Source: Treponema sp.
GTDB taxonomy: Bacteria; Spirochaetota; Spirochaetia; Treponematales; Treponemataceae
DNA: 5,858 bases
NCBI GenBank assembly: GCA_017622055.1
Contig: JAGARY010000241.1
Location: forward strand, 1-5,858
Direction of reading: 5' to 3'
Of this stretch, positions 1-5,858 are shown piece by piece (position 1 is the stretch's first letter; each line of letters opens with the position of its first letter). Below the pieces are notes generated by a model. The model worked only from the letters and a program-made list of their open reading frames with translations. It did no database searches and was not told where the DNA came from. The translations under genes were made by a program, and so were the position numbers.

Positions 1-219
1 AGAAATATCTGTGTGATACTTATGAAAAACTTCAATAAATCGGGACATGTGAGTTCCCTTAAAATGGTGCGGAAGATTTACAAACAAATCAACAGTTGCA
101 GTTGTAGACTGAACTTTGTTATTTTTGTCCAAAACTGTAACAGGATATTTTACATTTCTAACACCAACTTTTTTAAGGGGAACTTCTCTTGTATCAACTT
201 CGTTTTGAATATCAACCAT
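1..219 (-). CDS. folE2: GTP cyclohydrolase FolE2 (type IB), N-terminal part, cut by the window edge
   Basis: FolE2 makes 7,8-dihydroneopterin triphosphate from GTP, the first step of tetrahydrofolate (and queuosine-type pterin) synthesis, in the cytoplasm. Reading the minus strand from the ATG at 219 gives 73 codons with no stop, running off the left edge. The N-terminus matches the family: a short start with IQNEVDTREVPL, then KKVGVRNVKYPVTVLD (residues 16-31), a TATVDLFVNLP strand (40-50) and the hallmark HHFKGTHMSRF (51-61). This segment aligns with FolE2/MptA-type enzymes and not with classical FolE. The catalytic cysteine and most metal ligands lie outside the window. The start is fixed because an in-frame TGA lies 27 bases upstream (244-246) and no other ATG intervenes. 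An AGGA (234-237) sits rather far upstream as a weak ribosome site. The gene follows folD in the same direction after 173 bases containing a palindromic repeat, so co-transcription is possible but not assured. The family call is firm even though only about a quarter of the protein is visible. Confidence 0.88.
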   Translation of the reverse strand, partial: MVDIQNEVDTREVPLKKVGVRNVKYPVTVLDKNNKVQSTTATVDLFVNLPHHFKGTHMSRFIEVFHKYHTDIS

Positions 220-241
220 TTTTTTTCTATATTTCCTATTA

Positions 242-333
242 CGTCATTGCGAAACTTCACTAGAAGTTGAAGCAATCCAGAAAATGAACATCTTTATACT
301 GGACTGCCACGCCCCAAAGAGCTCACAGTGACA
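242..333. repeat. Imperfect palindromic repeat (REP/MITE-like) between folD and folE2
   Basis: Two nested arms pair across the element. The outer arm GTCATTGCGA (243-252) pairs with TCACAGTGAC (323-332) with one mismatch and one G-T pair. The inner arm GCAATCCAG (272-280) pairs with CTGGACTGC (299-307) with one mismatch. The left half also holds its own perfect hairpin, AACTTC-ACTA-GAAGTT (253-268). Motifs of the form GTCATTGCGA...GCAATCCAG are known to me as dispersed intergenic repeats in many bacteria; that this copy belongs to such a family is an inference. It is non-coding and lies wholly in the folD-folE2 gap. Transcribed from the minus strand it could fold in the message between the two genes and reduce read-through into folE2, although no U-tract follows it. 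Confidence 0.7.
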
Positions 334-349
334 AACTTAATTTGTCATT
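327..349. repeat. Short inverted repeat abutting the palindromic element
   Basis: AGTGACAAA (327-335) pairs with TTTGTCATT (341-349) around the loop CTTAA: nine pairs with one G-T. It overlaps the right outer arm of the larger palindrome, so the two folds compete. The TTTGT half can also pair with ACAAATT at 356-362. No run of T follows in the direction of folD transcription, so it is not a standard intrinsic terminator. It may simply be the edge of the repeat element or a chance A/T-rich hairpin. Confidence 0.35.
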
Positions 350-392
350 TCAATAACAAATTCATTTTACGTTCTTAAACCGAACTTTTTTT

Positions 393-1271
393 TTATTTCA
401 AAATCTGTTTTTGCGCACTTTCCAAAGTATTTTGCATAAGCATTGCAATTGTCATTGGTCCAACACCACCAGGAACCGGAGTAATATAAGAAACTTTTCC
501 AACCAAATCATCAAAATCGCTATCGCCAACAAGGCGGAAACCACTTTTTTTAGAATCATCAGGAATTCTATTTACACCAACATCAATTACAACAGCCCCT
601 TCCTTTACCATATCGCAAGTTAAAGTGTGAGGACGACCACTTGCCACAACTACAATGTCCGCCTGCTTTGTAATTTCTGCCATATTTTTTGTACCAGTAT
701 GACACATAGTAACAGTACAGTTAGTTTCTTTTCTAGCAAGCAAAATAGAAACAGGTTTTCCAACAATATTTGAACGCCCAATTACAACAGCATGTTTTCC
801 GCTAGTTTCAATTCCCATTTTTTCAAGCAAAACAATAATTCCGTGAGGAGTACAAGGCAAAAATCCAGGACGACCAATCATCATATTTCCCACACTCACA
901 GGATGAAAACCATCAACATCTTTTTCTGGACAAATTGCCATAATAACTTTATCTTCATTAATATGTTTTGGCAAAGGCAATTGAACCAAAATTCCATGAA
1001 CAGAATCGTCTTTGTTTAATTCATCAATCAATTTTAAAAGTTCAGCTTCACCAGTAGATTCAGGCAAAGTAATAGACTTATCAACCATTCCAACTTCTGC
1101 CAAAGCTTTACGTTTTCCAGTTACATAACTAACCGACGCAGGATTTTCACCAACCAAAATTACAGCCAAACAAGGAAAAACGCCCTTTTCTTTTAATTCT
1201 GCAACTTTTTTTGCAACATCCGCTCTAACATCACTAGCAATCTGTTTTCCGTCAATAATTTTTGTTTCCAT
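393..1271 (-). CDS. folD: Bifunctional methylene-THF dehydrogenase / methenyl-THF cyclohydrolase FolD
   Basis: FolD interconverts 5,10-methylene-THF and 10-formyl-THF in the cytoplasm: an NADP-dependent oxidation followed by ring hydrolysis. It supplies one-carbon units for purines and formyl-Met-tRNA. The 292-aa product is full length for the family. The N-terminal catalytic domain carries NPASVSYVTGKRKA with the Tyr49-x3-Lys53 pair, LVQLPLP with Gln97 and PEKDVDGFHP with Asp120. The nucleotide-binding domain has GRSNIVGKP (165-173). The C-terminal signature PGGVGPMT is at 267-274. All expected catalytic residues are present. The start is fixed by an in-frame TAA directly upstream (1275-1277); an AGAGG-type ribosome site lies about 11 bases before the ATG. 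The gene is transcribed away from the outer-membrane protein gene at 1519 and towards folE2, a second folate enzyme. No convincing promoter was found for it in the divergent spacer. Identification is essentially certain. Confidence 0.98.
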   Translation of the reverse strand: METKIIDGKQIASDVRADVAKKVAELKEKGVFPCLAVILVGENPASVSYVTGKRKALAEVGMVDKSITLPESTGEAELLKLIDELNKDDSVHGILVQLPLPKHINEDKVIMAICPEKDVDGFHPVSVGNMMIGRPGFLPCTPHGIIVLLEKMGIETSGKHAVVIGRSNIVGKPVSILLARKETNCTVTMCHTGTKNMAEITKQADIVVVASGRPHTLTCDMVKEGAVVIDVGVNRIPDDSKKSGFRLVGDSDFDDLVGKVSYITPVPGGVGPMTIAMLMQNTLESAQKQILK

Positions 1272-1309
1272 AACTTACAATGCCTCTTTTTATTATTTTT
1301 CAGGAGGGC

Positions 1310-1327
1310 TTTTTGTTTACACAAAAA
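1310..1327. repeat. Perfect 7-bp A/T inverted repeat upstream of folD
   Basis: TTTTTGT (1310-1316) and ACAAAAA (1321-1327) are exact reverse complements around TTAC. It lies 39 bases upstream of the folD start and may be an operator-like dyad, a cruciform or the border of the GC-rich block beside it. GGGCTTTT occurs on both sides (1306-1313 and 1330-1337) as a short direct repeat. The sequence gives no evidence of which protein, if any, binds here. Confidence 0.3.
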
Positions 1328-1328
1328 T

Positions 1329-1410
1329 CGGGCTTTTCGCACTTTGCCGACTAACCGCGGCTCATCCCTCCGCTATGCGTCGGGACTAAAGGTGCTACAA
1401 TCCCTGCCCC
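1329..1410. repeat. GC-rich structured intergenic block, probable dispersed repeat
   Basis: This stretch is clearly richer in G+C than the A+T-rich DNA on either side and has no good reading frame. It contains nested short inverted repeats: CCGAC (1347-1351) with GTCGG (1379-1383), GCGG (1357-1360) with CCGC (1370-1373), and GGGA (1382-1385) with TCCC (1401-1404). Base composition unlike its flanks, internal dyads and a position between divergent genes suggest a mobile or dispersed non-coding element. A structured RNA is the alternative. I do not recognise a known riboswitch or small RNA class, and only one copy is visible in this window. Confidence 0.45.
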
Positions 1411-1454
1411 AAATTTATTTTAATTGTAACTTTTTAGGATATTTATTACTTTTA

Positions 1455-1483
1455 TTGATAAATACCACTAAAAATAGTATTAT
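1455..1483 (+). promoter_or_regulatory. Sigma70-type promoter for the outer-membrane protein operon
   Basis: A -35 box TTGATA (1455-1460) and a -10 box TATTAT (1478-1483) are separated by exactly 17 bases, each close to the consensus. Transcription would start near 1490 and leave a leader of about 30 bases before the ATG at 1519. The ribosome site GAGGA (1511-1515) sits unusually close, three bases before the start codon. The surrounding DNA is very A/T-rich, so chance matches are possible, but the spacing and position are right. Confidence 0.65.
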
Positions 1484-1518
1484 ACATTAAATATTAAAAA
1501 AATTTCTATAGAGGATTT

Positions 1519-2100
1519 ATGAAACGTTTACTTACACTTTTAATAGTACTTTTAGTTTTTTCGGGAACAGCTTTTGCACAAGAAGAAGGTGACTTTTACG
1601 ATGATGGCTACATTTACGAACAAAACGGAGCCGGAGACCAATACTTCAAAGCAGATTTATTTGCAAACTTTCCATTAAGTTTTGGAGACAAACTTTTTGT
1701 GGGTGGCGGTTTTACAATCGGTTACTATAGATTCTTAAATTCATTAATTGCAGTAGGTGGGGAGCTTTCACCAACATATAATGTTTCAATTGGTGTAAAA
1801 TCATTAATTATGGTTCCAATTACATTAGGAGCTGTAATTGTCCCAACTATCGATAAATTTGAATTTCCAATGGGAATATCATTAGGAATTACAACATCTA
1901 CATTTGATAACAACCAATCTTATTTTCCTTCTTTCACAGCAAAAGCCTACGTAGGTGGTTTTTATCGCTTAAATGAATCTTGGTCAGTTGGACTTAGTGG
2001 CTATTTCCTTTGGACTCCACAATTTATTGCTGATGCACCTGAAAAAAATTATCATGGATTATTTGCAACAGCAGGTCTTTCAATGAGATACCATTTCTAA
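1519..2100 (+). CDS. Secreted small beta-barrel-like outer-membrane protein (OmpW-like candidate)
   Basis: The 193-aa product starts with a classical Sec signal peptide: Lys-Arg at residues 2-3, a Leu/Ile/Val core, then GTAFA with cleavage predicted after Ala20. The mature part is about 173 residues with no cysteine. It is built of short alternating polar/hydrophobic segments rich in Gly, Tyr, Phe and Ser (for example KLFVGGGFTIGYYRF, AKAYVGGFYRLNE, WSVGLSGYFLW). The chain ends in GLSMRYHF, whose terminal Phe is the typical beta-signal for outer-membrane assembly. Size and pattern suit an eight-stranded barrel. I recall OmpW-like proteins (such as TP0733) near folD in Treponema pallidum, which fits this position, but I could not check this and sequence identity to OmpW is not obvious. 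It is the first gene after a good promoter, divergent from folD, and is followed after 28 bases by a lipoprotein gene. The envelope location is well supported; the exact function (small-molecule channel or structural role) is unknown. Confidence 0.85.
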   Translation: MKRLLTLLIVLLVFSGTAFAQEEGDFYDDGYIYEQNGAGDQYFKADLFANFPLSFGDKLFVGGGFTIGYYRFLNSLIAVGGELSPTYNVSIGVKSLIMVPITLGAVIVPTIDKFEFPMGISLGITTSTFDNNQSYFPSFTAKAYVGGFYRLNESWSVGLSGYFLWTPQFIADAPEKNYHGLFATAGLSMRYHF

Positions 2101-2128
2101 TTAAAAATAATACTTTTAGGATACAAAC

Positions 2129-3391
2129 ATGAAAAAAATATTAATAGTTTCAACACTTCTTTCTTTACTTTTTACAAGCTGTTTTAGTCCAGTTTTTTAT
2201 AATATTTCAAAAGAAGTTCCTCCAGAGCAAGCAACAGTTATTGGTGTTATTAATAGTTTAGTACGCTACAAAGCTTCAGATACAGAATATTTAGTTGTTG
2301 CAGCGAATGGAGGAATTCGTTATAAAAATGCAGCAGATTCTTATCACACAACTTGGGAAGAATACAAAGCATTACCATTTGAATTACATTCTTTTAATTT
2401 TGAAGAATCAAAACATATTGGACAGTCAATTATTAAAGTTTTGGCAGATAAAGATACTTTATACATAGTTTCGACATCATATAAAGTAGACGAAGATTTA
2501 GGATTAACTATACCAGATGTTGTTTCTGTTTATGCAAAGCAAATTTCTGCAAATTCAGAAACTGGACTTTGGGACACAACTGGAGAATGGACAAATGTTG
2601 CTTCTGGTAATGGCTATTTTACTTTCTCTATTCATGATGACTACGTTTATTCAAACTTTAACTCATTCTGTACAAATTCTGTAAAATCTGAAAATAGAAA
2701 GGCTTATATTCGTTGTGGAAGCACAGATTCTTATTCAGAAGAATACAGAACTGTAAAATATTTCCAATTAAATGGAATTAATCCTATTACAGAAATTGCA
2801 ATTTCTTCATTTGAAAGCAACAATAACATAGAAACAAAATCACAAAATATAAATTCCGCAGTTGTGCTAAACGGGCAAACAATTTTCTTTAATACTTTAG
2901 CATCTACAACTAATGAAACATTAGAAAAAGATGCAACTTATGCATATTTTGGAAATAGCACAAACTTAGCATACACAGATGGTATCACATCAAATTTTGT
3001 AGTAAATAACGAAGGTGAAAAAATTAGTTGTGAAACACCTATTTCGTGTCTTGCCGCTTGTTCAAACACATTGTTAATTGGTCGTGGTGATTATTCTGAC
3101 ACAATTAATTTTACAACAGGTGGTATTACACAAATAGCATTAGATTCAAATGGAATACCAGGAAACTCTCTTAAAGATTCCGATATTGGAAACACAACAA
3201 ATCAATTAGCAGATTCTTACATCGTTTTAACTTTGTTAAATGTTGATCCTTCAAAAACAGAATTAGAAAGCACACTTTACGCTTCACTTGGATTTGCAGG
3301 TTCTGGTTCAAGCACAAACTCTTCTGTAAACTACAACAGAATTGGATTGTGGTCATATTATCCTTCTAGAGGAAACTGGAACTGCGAATAA
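2129..3391 (+). CDS. Lipoprotein of unknown function
   Basis: The 420-aa product begins with a lipoprotein signal: Lys-Lys at 2-3, a hydrophobic core and the lipobox-like LLFTSC with Cys18 as the predicted lipidated residue. The Phe-Thr-Ser before the Cys is looser than the enterobacterial consensus, as is common in spirochaetes. The rest is hydrophilic and appears rich in beta-strands and Ser/Thr/Asn. Repeated strand-like units of the form DTLYIVSTSYK, DDYVYSNF, NGQTIFFNTL, NTLLIGRGDYS and STLYASLGF suggest a beta-propeller or other all-beta fold, but this is only an impression. Six further cysteines occur (181, 196, 301, 307, 311, 419), three clustered at 301-311. The C-terminus has a conserved-looking GLWSYYPSRGNWN block (406-418). 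An AGGA site (2118-2121) precedes the ATG by seven bases. It follows the outer-membrane protein gene by 28 bases and precedes rarA by 17, so it is probably co-transcribed with both. I do not recognise a named family. Confidence 0.85.
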   Translation: MKKILIVSTLLSLLFTSCFSPVFYNISKEVPPEQATVIGVINSLVRYKASDTEYLVVAANGGIRYKNAADSYHTTWEEYKALPFELHSFNFEESKHIGQSIIKVLADKDTLYIVSTSYKVDEDLGLTIPDVVSVYAKQISANSETGLWDTTGEWTNVASGNGYFTFSIHDDYVYSNFNSFCTNSVKSENRKAYIRCGSTDSYSEEYRTVKYFQLNGINPITEIAISSFESNNNIETKSQNINSAVVLNGQTIFFNTLASTTNETLEKDATYAYFGNSTNLAYTDGITSNFVVNNEGEKISCETPISCLAACSNTLLIGRGDYSDTINFTTGGITQIALDSNGIPGNSLKDSDIGNTTNQLADSYIVLTLLNVDPSKTELESTLYASLGFAGSGSSTNSSVNYNRIGLWSYYPSRGNWNCE

Positions 3392-3410
3392 TTCAGAAAT
3401 AATTCAGAAT
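3389..3410 (+). repeat. 11-bp tandem duplication spanning the lipoprotein stop and rarA start
   Basis: TAATTCAGAAA (3389-3399) is followed at once by TAATTCAGAAT (3400-3410), ten of eleven bases identical. The first copy contains the TAA stop of the lipoprotein gene and the second ends in the first two bases of the rarA ATG. As a result rarA has no recognisable Shine-Dalgarno sequence in its 17-base leader, so its translation may depend on coupling to the gene upstream or on an unstructured A/T-rich leader. Confidence 0.6.
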
Positions 3411-5858
3411 GGAAAGTTTATTTGAACAGGTAAAACATTCTACAGAACCTCTGGCAGCAAGAATGCGTCCTAGAAATATTTACGAATATATTGGGCAAGA
3501 CCACATTATTGGTAAAGGACGCTTGCTTCGCAGAGCAATTGCAGCAGATCAACTTACATCTGTAATTTTTTATGGTCCTCCTGGAACAGGAAAAACAACT
3601 CTAGCAAGAGTAATTGCAAATCATACAAAATCAAACTTCATTACATTAAATGCTGTTTTAACTGGTGTTGCAGACATTCGTGGGGCAATAAAACAAGCCG
3701 AAGATTATTATTCCCTTTATTCTCGCCGAACAATTTTATTTGTAGACGAAGTTCACAGGTGGAATAAAAGCCAACAAGACGCCCTATTGCTTGGGTAGAA
3801 AACGGAACAATCATTTTAATTGGTGCCACAACAGAAAATCCTTTTTTTGAAGTTAACAAAGCCTTAGTTAGTCGTTCTAGAGTTTTTCAATTAAAACCAT
3901 TAACTCCTGAAGACTTAAAGAAAGCAGCAGAGCAAGCAATTTCAGATACAGAACGTGGCTACGGACACTGGAAAATTGTTTTTGAAGAAGGGGCCCTAGA
4001 ACATTTAATAGAAACTGCAAACGGAGACGCTCGTTCTTTATTAAATGCTTTGGAATTGGCTGTAGAAACAACTCCAGAACAATGGAATCCTAAGAACGAT
4101 CCTCCAATTCCAAGTTGGGGAACACAAATCTACATTAGTAAAGAAGCCTGCGAAGAATCAATTCAAAAAAAAGTTGTATTATATGACAGAGATGGCGACT
4201 ACCACTACGACATAATTAGTGCTTTTATAAAAAGTTTGCGTGGACGAGATCCAGATGCAGCATTGTATTGGCTTGCTAGAATGGTTCGTGCAGGAGAAGA
4301 TCCTCATTTTATTTTTAGACGAATGTTAATTTCTGCTTGTGAAGACACAGGAATGGCAGATCCTTACGCAATTTCTGTTGTAAATTCTTGTGCAGAAAGT
4401 TTTGACAGAGTTGGAATGCCAGAAGGAAATTATTTTTTGGCACATGCTGCTATTTATTTATCAACTGCACCAAAATCAAACAGTTCAATGGCCTTTTTTG
4501 ACGCTCTTGATGCAGTGAACAAAGAAGATGCAGATGTTCCAAATCACTTAAAAGATAATTCTAGAGATGCAGAAGGTTTTGGTCACGGAAAAGGTTATTT
4601 ATATCCTCACGCATACCGTGACCACTGGATTGCACAACAATATTTGCCAGACACTTTAATGGGGCGTGTTTTTTACACCCCAAGCACACAAGGTTATGAA
4701 GGAAAAATCAGAAGCGACGTACTTTCAAGACGGGAAATTCAAATCTCTAGCATTTTAGAAAAAGATGAATACGCAGGACTTGCCACTTCTCCACAAGAAA
4801 CAGGTTCAATTAATAAAATTATTCCAAACAAAATTCAAAAATCAGAATTTGGGGCAAATCCAATTAGCGAATGGTGGATAAACGAACATTTTAAATGTGG
4901 AGATAAAAAAGAAGAAAATCTAACTTTTAGTCCAAAAGACCAGTCAAAAGAAATTGCCCTTGATCGAGCAGACCGTTTTTGGCGCCAAAGATTAGATTCA
5001 AACAAATCTGAAGTTTTATTAAACATTCGTGATACACTCATTACAATGGCAGACATAAAACGTCACCACAGAAGTTTAATTTGGAATGCAGATTCAGGGC
5101 TTTTGCTTTGGGAAATTGCACGAAAAACCCCAGAAGGATACACTTGCGGAATCTGCAAAACAGAAAAAGGCAAACAGATTCTTGAACAATATTCTAGAAC
5201 TTTAGGAGATTTAGACAGACCAAAACTTTTAGTACGTCCAGAAAAAGCTCCAAAAGAATATCTTTCTTACGATGATTTTCACAAATTGATTTTAGACTTA
5301 CAATACAGCGGAACAATTTTTGACCGACTTTTCTTTGTAGATCCATTTGTGAACGAAAAATCAATAAACGAATTAGCTGCATCAATTAAAAGAATTTTAG
5401 AAAACAAAATAGAAAAAGATGAAGATCTTGGAGAAAATTTCCAAATTGAATGTCCTTTTTCAAAAGATTTTTCTATCATCTTAAGTCAAAAAATTCCTTC
5501 TGGTGGACAAAAGATTAGCAAACTTGTAAAAGAACAAATTTTAAACGAACAAACACTCCCCTCTTTTGCAAAAACAATTGCTCAAATGGAAGTTGCCGAA
5601 AAAGAATTCTTTGAAGACAAAGAAAATGCACTTTTCAACTGGAATGAACAAACAATTATTAAGGAATTTGAAAGGAATGGTTTTAAAGTTGAATGTGCCG
5701 AACAAGTCATAGCAGAAAAAAGACGAATCTCAAAAATCGAAATAGAAAAATGGTTTAATCCACAAACTTCTGTCTACGGAAACAAACTTTTTTCTTCAAT
5801 AGAAAAAAACGATCTTCAAAAAATTATAAATCTTTTGGAAGTTTCTTCAGAAAAAACA
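3409..5858 (+). pseudogene. rarA: RarA/MgsA-type AAA+ ATPase with long C-terminal extension; frameshifted and cut by the window edge
   Basis: RarA (MgsA/WRNIP1 family) is a clamp-loader-like ATPase acting at stalled replication forks. Frame one gives 129 codons and then TAG (3796-3798). Codons 1-127 show the RarA start (SLFEQ, PLAARMRPR), Walker A GPPGTGKT (56-63) and Walker B FVDE (111-114) followed by HRWNKSQQDALL. Homology continues in the -1 frame from 3792: WVENGTIILIGATTEN (sensor 1), an SRSRVF arginine finger (R156 or R158, restored numbering), sensor 2 GDARS (R209), and the tetramerisation domain to GKGYLYPHAYRDHW (394-407) and TQGYEGKI (427-434). Adding one C near 3790 restores LLPWVENG, as in relatives. 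The restored protein reaches 817 residues without a stop; ordinary RarA has about 440. The extra 380 residues look like a degenerate methyltransferase fold: a linker, LIWNADSGLLLWEIAR (557-572) resembling motif I, FDRLFFVDPF (638-647) and a late GFKVE (758-762). The start is fixed by TAA at 3400 and by homology. A real mutation or a sequencing error would both explain the break; the unspoiled downstream frame argues for a recent event or an error. Confidence 0.88.
3768..3798 (+). other. Frameshift site in rarA (probable one-base deletion)
   Basis: The upstream reading frame ends at TAG 3796-3798, and the downstream frame has its own stop TAA at 3765-3767, so the shift must lie between these points. 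Homology narrows it to TTGCTTGGG (3787-3795), where the family has Leu-Leu-Pro-x-Val-Glu: one missing C turns TTG-CCT-TGG into TTG-CTT-GGG. There is no long homopolymer and no X-XXY-YYZ slippery heptamer here, so programmed frameshifting is unlikely. Confidence 0.85.

Noticed and set aside
13..270. Plus-strand reading frame of 85 codons
   Set aside because: It is antisense to the folE2 N-terminus, and its Asn/Phe/Ser-rich translation has no family features. The minus-strand reading matches FolE2 clearly.
339..362. AATTTGT/ACAAATT alternative stem as an antiterminator or attenuator before folE2
   Set aside because: Short A/T-only pairing is expected by chance in this composition, there is no U-tract and no leader peptide.
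371..394. Possible plus-strand terminator: GTTC...GAAC followed by nine T
   Set aside because: The stem is only four base pairs, and no plus-strand gene precedes it. In the direction of folD it has no U-tract, so it cannot end that transcript by the standard mechanism.
1381..1410. Resemblance of GGTGCTACAATCCC to a 16S rRNA stretch (GTGCTACAATGG)
   Set aside because: The match is a dozen bases at most and the flanks do not resemble rRNA.
3768..3798. Programmed -1 frameshifting to make full-length RarA
   Set aside because: No slippery heptamer and no strong hairpin directly after it. Slippage would give Leu-Ala-Trp, whereas adding one C restores the family's Leu-Pro. RarA is not known to use recoding.
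5133..5144. Cys-x-x-Cys (CGIC, restored residues 580-583) in the RarA extension as a zinc or redox site
   Set aside because: There is no second cysteine/histidine pair nearby, and the motif falls where the second strand of a methyltransferase-like fold would be.
3641..5479. Several minus-strand frames of 60-75 codons opposite rarA
   Set aside because: They lie antisense to a continuous, clearly homologous coding frame and show no protein-family features of their own.

Overview
The window is A+T-rich and fits a spirochaete, most likely a Treponema. The signs are a relaxed spirochaete-type lipobox, a folD gene beside a gene for a small outer-membrane beta-barrel protein, and a RarA-type AAA+ ATPase with a very long C-terminal extension. 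The genus is an inference from gene content and style. No rRNA, tRNA, CRISPR array, transposase or phage gene is visible.

Left part (1-1271, minus strand): two folate genes lie in the same direction. folD (methylene-THF dehydrogenase/cyclohydrolase) is complete. The first 73 codons of folE2 (GTP cyclohydrolase type IB) run off the left edge. The 173-nt gap between them holds a long imperfect palindrome with the arms GTCATTGCGA...GCAATCCAG / CTGGACTGC...TCACAGTGAC, which looks like a dispersed REP/MITE-like repeat.

Middle (1272-1518): a divergent intergenic region. It contains a perfect A/T hairpin and a GC-rich structured block, which stand out from the A+T-rich surroundings. On the right side it has a well-formed sigma70-type promoter (TTGATA-N17-TATTAT).

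Right part (1519-5858, plus strand): a probable operon of three genes. The first encodes a 193-aa secreted beta-barrel-like outer-membrane protein and the second a 420-aa lipoprotein of unknown function. The third is rarA, a replication-associated recombination ATPase fused to a C-terminal region that looks like a degenerate Rossmann/SAM-methyltransferase fold. rarA carries a one-base deletion just after its Walker B motif, so as read it stops at codon 129. The downstream frame stays open for 689 codons to the window edge, so the lesion is either very recent or a sequence error.

The folate enzymes work in one pathway. The plus-strand genes are joined by spacing rather than by an obvious common function: two are envelope proteins and one is a DNA-maintenance ATPase. 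The most interesting points are the RarA/methyltransferase-like fusion with its frameshift and the two structured intergenic elements.
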